From assembly GCA_965214495.1 (NCBI GenBank), contig OZ243958.1, positions 2,108,001 through 2,172,000 of the forward strand: a DNA stretch of 64,000 bases, in the 5' to 3' direction. Shown here in pieces: positions 34,486 through 48,349 of the stretch. The stretch is from JANQOH01 sp965214495. Lineage in GTDB: Bacteria; Pseudomonadota; Alphaproteobacteria; UBA7887. Every line of letters starts with the position of its first letter. Position 1 is the stretch's first letter. A program made the translations under genes and the position numbers. The notes under the pieces were generated by a model. The model was given only the letters and a program-made list of their open reading frames with translations, was not told the DNA's origin and did not search any database.

Positions 34486-34994
34486 CGATCGTCGCGGTCC
34501 CGGCGCAGAAGCGACACACTGTCCTCCAGAGGACCGGCGGTCATGGCCCGGATGCGATCGGCCTCGGCAACCAACTCCGCCCGCCCGGGGCGCGCAGCCT
34601 GCGTCAGAATCGTTCTCAGCATCCGTTCCAGAGAGCAGCCTCGCCGCTTCGCCTTCCATTTCAGCGCCGCGACCGTTTCCGCATCCAGATTGCGCACGAT
34701 CACCTGCGAACGCGCACCCTCCAAGGAGCGCTCCGCAGGACGCCGGACGAGGCGGTCGTCCCGTGAGAAACAGACCCGTTTCTCTTCCAGAGAGAACCGT
34801 TCGACCTTCCAGCCTGCCCGCATCCAGCTACGCGCCTGCGTATGAGTCTCATCGTTCCCCCACCACGACCCATATCTCCTCGCGCTCGCGGGCAGAGAGT
34901 CGCCGAGGATGTCTTCGACCCCGAAAAATGTCAGCGCGCAGGAGTCGTCGGCCTGTTCCGACAAGTGTGTTTCCAGAGGATCGTATTTGCCCAT
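34482..34994 (-). CDS. Fused DUF7662 - ribbon-helix-helix antitoxin (right copy)
   Basis: Same 170-residue fusion as at 12163-12675: DUF7662 domain (MGKYDPLETHL...) joined to a FitA-like DNA-binding domain, overlapping vapC by 4 bases. Confidence 0.78.
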   Translation of the reverse strand: MGKYDPLETHLSEQADDSCALTFFGVEDILGDSLPASARRYGSWWGNDETHTQARSWMRAGWKVERFSLEEKRVCFSRDDRLVRRPAERSLEGARSQVIVRNLDAETVAALKWKAKRRGCSLERMLRTILTQAARPGRAELVAEADRIRAMTAGPLEDSVSLLRRDRDDR

Positions 34995-35037
34995 GACGGA
35001 CCTCCCAGCACAGAACGATAACGACATGCTATCATAT

Positions 35038-35050
35038 CCCCCCCCCCCCC
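35038..35050 (-). promoter_or_regulatory. 13-base G run in antitoxin promoter region (right copy)
   Basis: Same tract and length as at 12719-12731, between TTGACG and TATGAT on the minus strand. The equal length in both copies argues for a recent duplication. Confidence 0.35.
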
Positions 35051-35257
35051 TTTCGCGGCCGTCAACAAGCCGGCGCCGTCGATCCGGCGCTTCTCGTCCG
35101 CCGACCGGAACCGGCGTTTCCGACACGGCACCGCACTGCCTCCTCCGATAGTGTCCACTAACCGATGGTGGACACCATCGGCCTTCCGAACATCACCGTC
35201 GGAAACTGACGCATGACACAGAACCGATACAAGCGCTGCCACGCCGGGCGCCTACTG

Positions 35258-35482
35258 CGTATCCATGATCCGGGTCACAGCTTCGCGTTTCGCGCGCCGG
35301 CGCTCGGCGAGAGCTCGCCCATGATCTGAAAATTGCTCTACCACACCCAGGTGCAGACCACGGCCCGCTACGCCCCCCTCACCTGCGACACGGTCAAGGT
35401 GTCGGTCGCGCGCATCGGCGACAGCATCGAGCGGTATCCGGAGACGAAGGAGGACGATAGCAACGAGGCGACAGCCCGATAA
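35258..35482 (+). pseudogene. Fossil C-terminus of a tyrosine integrase (right copy)
   Basis: Same decayed frame, with internal TGA, as at 12939-13163. Confidence 0.8.
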
Positions 35483-35494
35483 TGCCGAGGCGCT

Positions 35495-35794
35495 TCACGA
35501 TATCGTCAAAGCATCTACGTCGCGGCCGCCGTAAAGAATTCTGAGGAACGCCACAGTGTCCGCGCTCACGTGAAAAGCGATGGTCACCCGCCGTTCGAAA
35601 CCGACGATCCGCAGGCCGGGAAACAAGTCGTCCCGCCGCGTGCCCCGCTCTGGAAATTCCGCAAAACCCTGGCAATAGGTCTCGATGCGTTCGACATAGG
35701 CCAAGGCCCGACCGGCGCCCCCGCGCTCGGCGATGAACAGGTACAGATCCTCGATATCGTCGCGGGCTTCGGGCGCGAAGACGACCTTATGCAC
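35495..35794 (-). CDS. ParE/RelE-superfamily toxin (right copy)
   Basis: Same protein as at 13176-13475 (VHKVVFAPEARDDIEDLY...). Start GTG 35794 chosen by family similarity; GTG 35815 is the alternative. Confidence 0.82.
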   Translation of the reverse strand: MHKVVFAPEARDDIEDLYLFIAERGGAGRALAYVERIETYCQGFAEFPERGTRRDDLFPGLRIVGFERRVTIAFHVSADTVAFLRILYGGRDVDALTIS

Positions 35795-36077
35795 GGCGCC
35801 CGGGGTTCTTCGCACGCGCGGCGTGGAGGTCCCGGATTTCGCCGAAGACCCGGTCGGCGGAGATTGCTCGTCCGGGATCGGACTCCATTGCAGTTGCGAC
35901 GGGCACGACCTCTTCGCGCAGCCAGCGCTCGACGGCGGCGTCGCGTTCCTGCAAGGCCCGCAGGCCCGCGCGTATCACCTCGCTGCTCGTGGCATAGGCG
36001 CCGGAGGCCACGAGGCTATCGATATATCTCGCCTGTTCGCCGGGCAGGCTGAATGTCCGTCTATGGGAAGCCGCCAT
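35787..36077 (-). CDS. ParD-type antitoxin (right copy)
   Basis: Same 96-residue ribbon-helix-helix antitoxin as at 13468-13758, overlapping parE and preceded by the same palindrome. Confidence 0.85.
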   Translation of the reverse strand: MAASHRRTFSLPGEQARYIDSLVASGAYATSSEVIRAGLRALQERDAAVERWLREEVVPVATAMESDPGRAISADRVFGEIRDLHAARAKNPGRRA

Positions 36078-36112
36078 CGTCAAACCTTCGAGTGAGATGA
36101 TCTTCTCTCATT

Positions 36113-36129
36113 GTATGATCGTTTCATAC
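36113..36129. promoter_or_regulatory. Palindromic operator candidate before parDE (right copy)
   Basis: GTATGA-N5-TCATAC, identical to 13794-13810. Confidence 0.45.
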
Positions 36130-36329
36130 TCGATTCCAGGGCCGCACGACTCCCGCCACGATTGCCGGTGAGTGCCCGTTGGCGGGCGGATTGCCGTCGG
36201 ATCGTCAGGAATGTCGACACCGCTCCGCGTGGGCCGGCATGGACGGTGACCCATTCCCGGCCGCCGGCTCATCAACTTGGAAGAGTTGCCGTCGGCGGCG
36301 CCGACCGCGTGCGGCAACCGGGAAACCGA

Positions 36330-36537
36330 GCGCGGCGGCGAGCGGGCGGCGGTGATCTACACCCTCATCGGCACTGCGAAGCTGAACGATGTCGACCCGC
36401 CGGCCTGGCTCGCCGGCGTCCTCGATCGCATCGCCGAGACGCCGCAGACCCGGCTGCACGAGCTCTTCCCTTGGCACTGGAAGCCGAACGGAAACAGGAC
36501 CTGGCCGCATAACCCGCAGCCCACCCCGGATGCTTAC
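36330..36537 (+). pseudogene. IS66 transposase C-terminal remnant with terminal repeat (right copy)
   Basis: Identical to 14011-14218: TnpC tail in plus orientation followed by an IS66-type end. Confidence 0.72.
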
Positions 36538-36694
36538 CGAACACCTGTCCCGCGTGAACACCCTGGCACCGTCGCGACGATGGTGACGCAGCGAACCCAG
36601 CCGGACTACATTCGGACCGATTGCTGGAGTGGAACCGGTGCACTACCACAGAGGCAAACCAAGCGCATGATCGCTCCCGACAACATGGCCAGAT

Positions 36695-36817
36695 GCTTAC
36701 GATCAGGCTGGCGTTGACATCGTAGCGCCGCCCCACCTGCGACACCGATACGCCCGGCGCAAAGCTCTGCGCCACCATCCGCCGACCAGAACCGACGTAC
36801 ACGACGTGGCGCCGCAC
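36695..36817 (-). pseudogene. IS66 tnpA remnant (right copy)
   Basis: Identical to 14376-14498; helix-turn-helix part of TnpA only. Confidence 0.65.
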
Positions 36818-36960
36818 TGCCTCCCCCGATAGTGTCCACTAACCGATGGTGGACACCATCGGCCTTCCGAACATCACCGGCGGAAACTGACGCCTGACAT
36901 AGAACCGATACAAGGGCTGCCACGCCGGACGCTTACAAAGAAGCCACGACCCGCGGACGA

Positions 36961-36994
36961 GAAAAAACCCCGCCGTCTTGCCGAGATAACGGGG
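36961..36994 (-). terminator. Rho-independent terminator of the rRNA operon
   Basis: Directly behind the 3' end of tRNA-fMet on the minus strand: CCCCG, loop, CGGGG, then six T. It would end the 16S-to-tRNA-fMet transcript. Confidence 0.7.
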
Positions 36995-36999
36995 ATCTG

Positions 37000-37076
<77 letters not shown>

Positions 37077-37132
37077 CCGAAAAACGGTCTTCGTGACATG
37101 TGTCGAGGTCCGGCGGGCGGCGGGGGCTGGAG

Positions 37133-37250
37133 AACCTGGCGGCGACCTACTCTCCCACGCCTTGAGACGCAGTACCATCGGCGCTGAGGGTCTTCACGGC
37201 CGAGTTCGGGATGGGATCGGGTACAGGCCCCTCGCTATGACCACCAGGTT
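37133..37250 (-). rRNA. rrf: 5S ribosomal RNA
   Basis: Minus-strand sequence contains CCTGGTGGTCATAGCGAGGGG near the 5' end, CCCGATCCCATCCCGAACTC in the loop B/C region and GGGAGAGTAGGTCGCCGCC at the 3' end, all standard 5S landmarks. Ends are estimated to a few bases. Confidence 0.93.
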
Positions 37251-37339
37251 GTCCGGCGCCCGCCGCAACAGCGACAGGCTCTTCGGGCTGAAATTGACGG
37301 GGGTCGCCGGGCAGGCTGGCGCCTGCACACGGAAACCGC

Positions 37340-40180
<2,841 letters not shown>

Positions 40181-40291
40181 ATTTCCACGTGCAGACGTCA
40201 GCCTGCCGGAGAATCCCGCAATCTCAGCCCGTCGGACCAGACACCTGCCGCTCCTGCGGAGCGTGCCGGCGCTGGCCCGACGCCAGACCTC

Positions 40292-40308
40292 TTCACGATG
40301 TCAAACAG
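40292..40308 (-). promoter_or_regulatory. Conserved rRNA spacer element (boxA-like)
   Basis: Minus-strand CTGTTTGACATCGTGAA, nearly the same as the element in the 16S leader (42355-42371). The paired position before 16S and before 23S suits an antitermination or processing signal. Confidence 0.45.
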
Positions 40309-40364
40309 CGGCGCCGCCGCAGTGCGGCAGTCGCGCATTCTCGTTCTTCCCGGGCCGGGCGTTC

Positions 40365-40440
40365 TGGTGGAGGTGAACGGAATCGAACCGATGACCTCCT
40401 GCTTGCAAAGCAGGCGCTCTCCCGACTGAGCTACACCCCC
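40365..40440 (-). tRNA. tRNA-Ala (TGC)
   Basis: 76 bases with encoded CCA; GGGGGTGTAGCTCAG 5' end, anticodon loop CTTTGCAAG with TGC, GGTTCGATTCC in the T arm. In the 16S-23S spacer as usual. Confidence 0.96.
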
Positions 40441-40449
40441 GCGTTCGTC

Positions 40450-40526
<77 letters not shown>

Positions 40527-40664
40527 CCGCGCAGTTAGCGCCGGGTCGGAACCCGCCCTGTTTCGGGCGCGCCGCGCCTGGCTCCGGGGAAGGGATACGA
40601 GGACGGCGACGGCCGGTGCCGGCCATGTCGCTTACGCCGTCGGTCGCCCGACGACGATCCTTAG

Positions 40665-42168
<1,504 letters not shown>

Positions 42169-42354
42169 AGAGTTCGCGGTCGCCCGTAACGCACGTCGCG
42201 CGCTCCGGCCGACCGTCCCGGCGTGAACACAAAGCGAACTCAAACCTTCGCGGCCGCGGCAGACACCGCGACCCGACGAGGTCCATGTGTTCGGGATTGC
42301 GTGCACACCAATTCGCCGTTGCCGACGCATCGCCGCCCACGAATCCCTTCCCGT

Positions 42355-42371
42355 TTCACAATGTCAAACAG
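42355..42371 (-). promoter_or_regulatory. Leader element of the rRNA operon (boxA-like)
   Basis: Minus-strand CTGTTTGACATTGTGAA in the transcribed leader ~190 bases before 16S; matches the spacer element at 40292-40308. Confidence 0.45.
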
Positions 42372-42438
42372 CAACCGCCCGTCGACCTGGCGCCGACGCC
42401 GCGCCCCCGCCACACCGACGATGCGGCGCGGGACGCAC

Positions 42439-42468
42439 CTTATAGGCGGTCGCGCGGGAGCCTGTCAA
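42439..42468 (-). promoter_or_regulatory. rRNA operon promoter
   Basis: Consensus TTGACA (42463-42468 on the minus strand), 18-base spacer (17 if CTATAA is taken as the -10), TATAAG at 42439-42444, about 270 bases before 16S. The perfect -35 fits a strong stable-RNA promoter. Confidence 0.7.
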
Positions 42469-42621
42469 CAAGTTGAGTCGAAGAAATCGGAGAAACGGTG
42501 CGCCGGCGAATTTCGTCAATCACGGCAACGGGTTGACCGTTGCACCGCCGCACGATGGGCGACCGCCGAACGGCGCCCCGGCGAATTCGCGGGCCGCGCC
42601 GGCGCCGAACGACCGGCCGCT

Positions 42622-42650
42622 TTGCGCCGGCGCGGCCCGCCTTGTATAAG
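42622..42650 (+). promoter_or_regulatory. Promoter of the ABC transporter operon
   Basis: TTGCGC (42622-42627), 17-base spacer, TATAAG (42645-42650), 68 bases before the start codon at 42718. Divergent to the rRNA promoter. Confidence 0.5.
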
Positions 42651-42717
42651 GTGCGCGTCCTGCGGTCCACGGTTCGACCGCGGGGCCGATGTTTCGATTG
42701 GCGGGGGCGAGGTCTCG

Positions 42718-43713
42718 ATGACACGAAACCAACGGCGCGGCGGCGGATGGGCATTCGCGTTCGGCATCATGCTGGCCGCGGCGGCCGCGCCGCCGGCGGC
42801 CGGCGAATCGCCGACGGTGCGGCTCGGCATATTGCAGTTCGGTACCGTCAATTGGGAAGTCGACGTCATCGCGCATCACGATCTCGACGCCGCGCACGGC
42901 GTGACGTTGGACGTGCGCCGCCTGGCGACCAAGAGCGCGACGGCGATCGCACTCAACGCCGGCGAGGCGGACGTGATCGTGACCGACTGGCTGTGGACAT
43001 CGCGCCAGCGCGACGCCGGTTTCGACTACGCTTTCGTCCCCTATTCGGAGGCGGCGGGCTCGCTGATGGTCCACCCGGACCGGGGGATCGGGTCGCTGGC
43101 CGATCTGGAGAGCCGGGTGATCGGCGTTGCCGGGGGCCGGGTCGACAAGAGCTGGCTGTTGCTGCGCGCCTACACGATCAGGGAGCTGGACCGCGACATC
43201 GCCGACGGGGTGCGCTCGATTCACGGCGCGCCGCCGCTGTTGCAAGAGAAGTTCCTGCAGGGCGAGTTCGACGGCGTGTTGAACTTCTGGGCCTACACGG
43301 CGCGTCTGCGTGCGCTGGGTATGCGCGAACTGATCAAGGTTCAGGACATTCTGCCGGCGCTCGGCGTTCCGGGGCGCCTGCCGTTGATCGGCTACGTGTT
43401 CAGCGAAGCGTGGGCGGAGGCCAACCGTCCGGCGCTGGACGGTTTCCTGGCCGCTTCGGCGGCGGCGCGTGCGATCATGCTCGAGTCGGACACCGAGTGG
43501 GAGCGCCTGCGCACGCTGACCCGCGCCGAGGACGACGCGACCCTGGCGGCGCTGCGCGATGGCTATCGCGACGGTGTGCCGACGGCGACGCGGGAGATTC
43601 AGGAGGCGTCGATCCGTGAGGCCTATGCGATCGTCGCAGCGCTTGGCGGCCGCGACCTGGTGGGCCGCAGCATGACGCTGGCGCCGGGAACCGTGTGGCA
43701 CAGCGCGCCGTGA
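42718..43713 (+). CDS. Periplasmic substrate-binding protein, NitT/TauT-like ABC transporter
   Basis: A 331-residue protein starting ATG 42718. The first ~29 residues are a signal peptide (basic start, FAFGIMLAAAAAPPAAGE). The mature part begins TVRLGILQFGTVNWEVD and has the two-lobed layout of NitT/TauT binding proteins (SLADLESRVIGVAGG linker). First gene of an operon also encoding permease, two ATPases and PQQ-associated proteins. The ligand is unknown; in related operons the transporter is tied to PQQ-dependent alcohol oxidation. Confidence 0.82.
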   Translation: MTRNQRRGGGWAFAFGIMLAAAAAPPAAGESPTVRLGILQFGTVNWEVDVIAHHDLDAAHGVTLDVRRLATKSATAIALNAGEADVIVTDWLWTSRQRDAGFDYAFVPYSEAAGSLMVHPDRGIGSLADLESRVIGVAGGRVDKSWLLLRAYTIRELDRDIADGVRSIHGAPPLLQEKFLQGEFDGVLNFWAYTARLRALGMRELIKVQDILPALGVPGRLPLIGYVFSEAWAEANRPALDGFLAASAAARAIMLESDTEWERLRTLTRAEDDATLAALRDGYRDGVPTATREIQEASIREAYAIVAALGGRDLVGRSMTLAPGTVWHSAP

Positions 43714-44492
43714 ACCGGGCCGGCGCGGCGCCGTGGGATGCGGTCCGCGGCCTGAACCCCGGGCTTCTGCGGGTTTTGTCGATCGTCGCCCTGCTGGTGA
43801 TCTGGGAGGCCGCGGCGCAAAGCCTCCGTATCCACACGCTTCCCGATCTGGCGACGGTGGCATCGAAATTCGCCTACGCCCTGATCGAAGGATCGCTGCT
43901 CGCCGACCTGGGGATCACGCTGTTCCGCGTATTGTGCGCCTTCGCGTTGGCGATGGCTGCGGGCACGGCGATCGGCATCGTCATGGGTCTCAAGCGGCCG
44001 GTCGATCATCTGTTCGACGGCTGGCTGATCGTGCTGCTGAACGTGCCGGCGCTGGTGACGATCATCCTGTGCCTCGTGTGGATGGGGATCAACGAGGCGG
44101 CGATGATCGTCGCCGTGGCGCTGAACAAATTCCCGAACGTGGTGGTGACGGTGCGCGAGGGCGCGCGGGCGATCGACCACGACCTGCTCGAGGTCGGACA
44201 GATTTTCCGGGTGAGGCGCACGCGCATCTTCTTCCGCATCTTTCTGCCGCAGCTCTATCCGTATCTGATGGCGGCGGGGCGGTCGGGCATCGCGCTGATC
44301 TGGAAGATCGTGCTGGTGGTCGAATTGCTCGCCGGCGACAGCGGCGTGGGGCACGAAATGCAACTCTTCTTCCAGTATTTCGATATCGCCGGCGTGCTGG
44401 CCTACATGTTCGCGTTCGTCATCGTGATGCTGGCGGTGGAAATGGCGTTGGTGGCGCCTCTGGAGCGGCACCTGACCCGGTGGCGGAAATAG
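43710..44492 (+). CDS. ABC transporter permease (NitT/TauT type)
   Basis: A ~260-residue membrane protein with about six transmembrane segments. The EAA loop is DLLEVGQIFRVRRTRIFFRIFLPQLYPYL (residues ~148-176), followed by GRSGIALIWKIVLVVELLAG. GTG 43710 overlaps the previous stop (GTGA); GTG 43695 is an alternative. Forms the channel for the preceding binding protein and the following ATPase. Confidence 0.85.
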   Translation: MNRAGAAPWDAVRGLNPGLLRVLSIVALLVIWEAAAQSLRIHTLPDLATVASKFAYALIEGSLLADLGITLFRVLCAFALAMAAGTAIGIVMGLKRPVDHLFDGWLIVLLNVPALVTIILCLVWMGINEAAMIVAVALNKFPNVVVTVREGARAIDHDLLEVGQIFRVRRTRIFFRIFLPQLYPYLMAAGRSGIALIWKIVLVVELLAGDSGVGHEMQLFFQYFDIAGVLAYMFAFVIVMLAVEMALVAPLERHLTRWRK

Positions 44493-45293
44493 ATGGGCGG
44501 CGCCTGGGCCGACGGTGAGGGGACGCTGAGCGTCCGCATCGATCGCAAGGCATACCGCAAGGGTTCGGGCGACGGCGAACGGCTGGCTATCGAGGGGCTC
44601 GCGTTCACCGCGCCGCCGGGTCAGTTCGTGTGTTTCGTCGGCCCTTCGGGCTGCGGCAAGACGACGATGCTCAATATCGTCGGCCGGCTCGACTCCGATG
44701 CCGATGCGGAGATCCGTGTCGGCGAGGGGGAGGCGCGGGTCGCCTACATGTTTCAGACGCCACGGCTGCTGCCGTGGGCCACGGTGCGCGACAACGTAAA
44801 CCTCGTGTTGCCGCGGGAGGTTGCGGCATCGGGACGCGGCGAAGCCCTGTTGGAACGGATGGAACTCGGCGATTCCCTGGACGAATTTCCCAACCGTCTG
44901 TCCGGCGGGATGCAGCGCCGGGTGGCGCTGGCCCGCGCCTTCGTGACCGACCCCGACCTGCTGCTTCTCGACGAGCCGTTCGTCTCGCTCGACGGGCCGG
45001 TGGCGAATCGCCTGAGAGGGATTCTGCTCGATCTGTGGCGCGCGCGTCCGACCACGGTATTGTTCGTTACCCACGACCTGCGCGAAGCCATCTATCTCGG
45101 CGACCGCATTCTGTTTTTGTCGCGCGGGCCGTCGCGAATCATTCTCGATGTCGCGGTGCCGCTCCGTCGGCCGCGCGACCCGGAAGATCCCGAGATAGAC
45201 CGGTTTCGGGCGCGACTCTTGACCGCCAACCGGTCCCTGTTACATGGGCTTACCGGCGACCGGAGCGAGCGGGAAACGGGAGGCACGGCGTGA
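44493..45293 (+). CDS. ABC transporter ATP-binding protein (NitT/TauT type)
   Basis: A 266-residue ATPase: Walker A GPSGCGKTT near residues 50-58, Q-loop MFQTPRLLPW, signature LSGGMQRRVALARAF and Walker B LLLLDEPFVSLD. The MLNIVGRLD after Walker A and LLPWATVRDNV are typical of the SsuB/TauB/NrtD group. ATG 44493 follows the permease stop directly. Confidence 0.88.
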   Translation: MGGAWADGEGTLSVRIDRKAYRKGSGDGERLAIEGLAFTAPPGQFVCFVGPSGCGKTTMLNIVGRLDSDADAEIRVGEGEARVAYMFQTPRLLPWATVRDNVNLVLPREVAASGRGEALLERMELGDSLDEFPNRLSGGMQRRVALARAFVTDPDLLLLDEPFVSLDGPVANRLRGILLDLWRARPTTVLFVTHDLREAIYLGDRILFLSRGPSRIILDVAVPLRRPRDPEDPEIDRFRARLLTANRSLLHGLTGDRSERETGGTA

Positions 45294-46042
45294 GCGAAGA
45301 GGCGATGACGGCGGCGATCCTCGACGCGAGGAACGTGGTCAAGAGCTACGGGCCGCGAAAGGCGCTCGCCGGAATCGATATCGGCGTCGGCGCCGGCGAG
45401 TTCGTCGCACTGCTCGGGCCGAACGGGGCGGGGAAAACCACGCTGTTTCAGTTGCTGACCGGCCTGTTCGTTCCCGACGACGGCAGTATCGAGATCGACG
45501 GCCACGACATCCGCCACAATGCCGTGCCGGCGCTGGCGGGTCTCGGCGTGGTGTTTCAGCAACCGACTCTCGACCTCGACATGACGGTCGGCGGCAATCT
45601 CCGGTTTCATGCCAGTCTGCACGGCCTGACCCGCAGCGAGGCCCGAGAGCGGATCGCGCAGAGCCTGACCCAACTGAAGCTGTCCGACCGTGCCGGCGAC
45701 CGGTCGCGGGCGCTGAGCGGCGGGCAGCGCCGCCGCGTCGAGCTCGCACGGGCGCTGGTCCATCATCCGAAGCTTCTTCTGATGGACGAACCGACGGTAG
45801 GCCTCGATCCGGCGAGCCGGCGCGATCTGCTCGACTATGTGCTCGAACTGCGCGACCGGCGGTCGATGGCGATCCTGTGGGCGACCCATCTGGTGGACGA
45901 AGCCGAGCAGGCCGACCGGGTGGTGGTGCTGCACAAGGGCAACGTCATCGCCGACGGTTCACCGCCGGCGCTGGTCGAGCAGACCGGGCGCCCGACACTC
46001 CACGACGCTTTCGTGGCGCTGACCGGCGCCGACGGGGGCTGA
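45290..46042 (+). CDS. ABC exporter-type ATP-binding protein, PQQ-dependent alcohol system
   Basis: A 250-residue ATPase of the ABC-2 (drug exporter) type: GPNGAGKTTLFQLLTG, VVFQQPTLDLDMTV, LSGGQRRRVELARAL and LLMDEPTVGLDPASR. It resembles the ATPase of PQQ-dependent alcohol dehydrogenase-linked operons (TIGR03864, PedB-like). GTG 45290 overlaps the previous stop (GTGA); ATG 45305 is an alternative. Its permease partner is at 48350. Confidence 0.85.
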   Translation: MSEEAMTAAILDARNVVKSYGPRKALAGIDIGVGAGEFVALLGPNGAGKTTLFQLLTGLFVPDDGSIEIDGHDIRHNAVPALAGLGVVFQQPTLDLDMTVGGNLRFHASLHGLTRSEARERIAQSLTQLKLSDRAGDRSRALSGGQRRRVELARALVHHPKLLLMDEPTVGLDPASRRDLLDYVLELRDRRSMAILWATHLVDEAEQADRVVVLHKGNVIADGSPPALVEQTGRPTLHDAFVALTGADGG

Positions 46043-46072
46043 GGCCGCCACTCACCTGCGAACGGACGAAAC

Positions 46073-47068
46073 ATGCACAGTTCACTGGAACGACTATTCG
46101 GCGCGATCGCGGTTGCCGCGTTGGCCTGTGCCGCGTCGGCCCCCGCCGCGGCGGCGGGCACCGGCTACATCTTCGTCAGCAACGAGACCGACAATACCGT
46201 TTCGGTGATCGACGGCGAGAGTTTCGAGGTCATCAAGACGGTACCGACGGGCCAGCGGCCGCGCGACATGCGCTGGAACGCGGACAAGACCCAATTGTTG
46301 ATCGCGGCCAGCGGCGACGACCGGATCGAGGTGCTCGACGTCGCCTCGCTGGAGATCGTCGGCAGCCTGGAGGCGGGCGAGGACCCGGAGATATTCCATA
46401 TCGATCCGTCGGGCCGGATTCTGGTTGCGGCGAACGAAGACGACAACGAAGTGACGGTGACCGAACTGGCGACCGGCGAGCAACTCCGGGTCATCGAGGA
46501 AGTGGGGATCGAACCTGAGGGCGTAACCTTCCGCCACGACGGCAAGGTGGTCTTCGTTACGTCCGAAGTTACGAACTCGATTTTCGTCATCGATCCGTGG
46601 GCGGGCGAGATCCTCGACGAAATTCTGGTCGGCAACCGCCCGCGGCGCGGCATCGTCACGCCCGACGACAGGGAGTATTGGGTGACCAACGAGCTCGGCG
46701 GTTCGGTCTCCATCCTGGATGCGCAGACGTGGGAGGTCATCGACGAGATCATCTTCGAGCCGCGCGGGATGCGGTTGGAAGACGTGAACCCGGTCGATTT
46801 CGCGATGACCGGCGACGGTCGGAAAGCCTATGTCACGCTGGGCCGCGCCCGGCACGTGGCGGTGGTCGATGTGCCGAGCCGCGAGATCGAGGAGTATATC
46901 CTGGCCGGCGACCGGGTGTGGGGGGCGGCGCTGACGGCGGACGAGGCGTTCCTTGTCGTCACCAATGGCGCGAGCGACAATATCAGCATCATCGATACGC
47001 GCCGCGAGGTGGCGGTGAAGGCGATTTCGGTGGGGCGGACGCCGCACACCGTGCGCATCGACGACTGA
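46073..47068 (+). CDS. PQQ-dependent catabolism-associated beta-propeller protein
   Basis: A 331-residue secreted protein. Signal peptide over the first ~28 residues (AIAVAALACAASAPAAAA). Then YVTN-type repeats: GYIFVSNETDNTVSVID, VIKTVPTGQRPRDM, YWVTNELGGSVSILD and VVTNGASDNISIIDTRR, about seven blades. This matches the beta-propeller family found in PQQ-dependent alcohol catabolism operons (TIGR03866). Function within the pathway is not known. Confidence 0.85.
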   Translation: MHSSLERLFGAIAVAALACAASAPAAAAGTGYIFVSNETDNTVSVIDGESFEVIKTVPTGQRPRDMRWNADKTQLLIAASGDDRIEVLDVASLEIVGSLEAGEDPEIFHIDPSGRILVAANEDDNEVTVTELATGEQLRVIEEVGIEPEGVTFRHDGKVVFVTSEVTNSIFVIDPWAGEILDEILVGNRPRRGIVTPDDREYWVTNELGGSVSILDAQTWEVIDEIIFEPRGMRLEDVNPVDFAMTGDGRKAYVTLGRARHVAVVDVPSREIEEYILAGDRVWGAALTADEAFLVVTNGASDNISIIDTRREVAVKAISVGRTPHTVRIDD

Positions 47069-47071
47069 ACG

Positions 47072-48289
47072 ATGCGATTCTGGCGGTTCCTGCTGGCGAG
47101 CGCCGCGCTTGCCGCGAGCGTTTTACCGGTCTCGGCGACGCGGGCGCAGGACGACGCGCTGCCGGTAATCCCGATCGGCTATCTCGACCTCGTCGAAGAC
47201 CCACGCTATGACGATTGGGGCATCCACCCCGTCGATATCAGGTCGGCGACCGCGATCGTCGATCGACGGCCCTATGCCGGGGCCGCGCTGGGCCTGGAAG
47301 AACTCAAGCGTTTCACCCGCATCGCCAAAGCGCGTTTCTCGCTGGAGCGGCGGTCGGTCGCCGGGTCGGCCGCGATGGTGGCGGCGATCCGCGAGATGAT
47401 GGAGGCCGGGACGGCGCTGTTCCTTCTCGATGCGACCGGCGCAGTGGTGGCGGAGGTGGCGGCACGCACCGCGGGACAGGGCGCGTTCCTGTTCAACACC
47501 ACGGCGACCGACGACGGGCTGCGCAACGAGTTGTGTCAACCGCATCTGTTTCACACCGCGGCGAGTCGCAGCATGTTGACCGACGCGCTGGCGCAATACC
47601 TCAAATCCCGCAGATGGAACGAGGTTCTGGTGTTGCGCGGGCCGCACCCCGAGGACGCCGCGACGGTCCGCGCGTTCGAGCGGTCGGCGGACCTGTTCGG
47701 GCTGGACATCGAGGAGATTCGGGGTTTCGTGCTCGGCAACGATCCGAGGGCGCGCGAGCGCAACGATCTCGATTTTCTCACCGGGTCGGCGGACTACGAA
47801 GCGGTGTTCGTGGCCGACGTGGACGGCGAGTTCGCGCTCGGCGTGCCTTATGCGACCCGGCTGCCGGCGGCGGTGATCGGGGCTGCGGGGCTGGTCCCGC
47901 GCGTCTGGCACTGGTCGTATTTGCGCCACGGCGCGCCGCAAGTGCACGGTCGGTTCGAGCGCATGCACGGCCGGCGCATGGGCGAGGCGGACTGGGGTGC
48001 GTGGATCGCGATGAAGATCATCGGCAACGGCGTCGCGCGGGCCAAGAGCACCGACCCCGCAGCGCTCGCCGCCTATCTGCGCACGGGCGCGCTGAGGATC
48101 GACGGCAGCAAGGGGCCGGGTATGGGTTTTCGAACCTGGAACAACCAACTACGCCAACCGATCATGCTGACGACGCCGGAGTGGGTGGTTGCGCGGGCGC
48201 CGATCGAAGGCTTCCGACACCGCGTCACCGACCTCGACACGCTCGGCTACGAGCTCCGCGACACGACGTGCGAGTTCCGGCCCGGATGA
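47072..48289 (+). CDS. ABC substrate-binding protein, PQQ-dependent alcohol dehydrogenase system
   Basis: A 405-residue periplasmic protein: signal peptide to about residue 26 (LLASAALAASVLPVSATRA), then a branched-chain-amino-acid-type binding fold (AAIREMMEAGTALFLLDATG, LFNTTATDDGLRN, CQPHLFHTAASRSMLTDALAQYL). It fits the TIGR03863 family that accompanies PQQ-linked alcohol oxidation. It begins 3 bases after the beta-propeller gene. Confidence 0.82.
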   Translation: MRFWRFLLASAALAASVLPVSATRAQDDALPVIPIGYLDLVEDPRYDDWGIHPVDIRSATAIVDRRPYAGAALGLEELKRFTRIAKARFSLERRSVAGSAAMVAAIREMMEAGTALFLLDATGAVVAEVAARTAGQGAFLFNTTATDDGLRNELCQPHLFHTAASRSMLTDALAQYLKSRRWNEVLVLRGPHPEDAATVRAFERSADLFGLDIEEIRGFVLGNDPRARERNDLDFLTGSADYEAVFVADVDGEFALGVPYATRLPAAVIGAAGLVPRVWHWSYLRHGAPQVHGRFERMHGRRMGEADWGAWIAMKIIGNGVARAKSTDPAALAAYLRTGALRIDGSKGPGMGFRTWNNQLRQPIMLTTPEWVVARAPIEGFRHRVTDLDTLGYELRDTTCEFRPG

Positions 48290-48349
48290 TTTCGGGACCG
48301 GAATGCGCGCCGGATGCGGTATAAGGCGCCGCGAGAGGGAGGACACGTC

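Noticed and set aside
42520..45074. Long minus-strand frames across the ABC transporter operon
   Set aside because: Histidine/arginine-rich shadow frames opposite genes with clear Walker, signature and membrane motifs.
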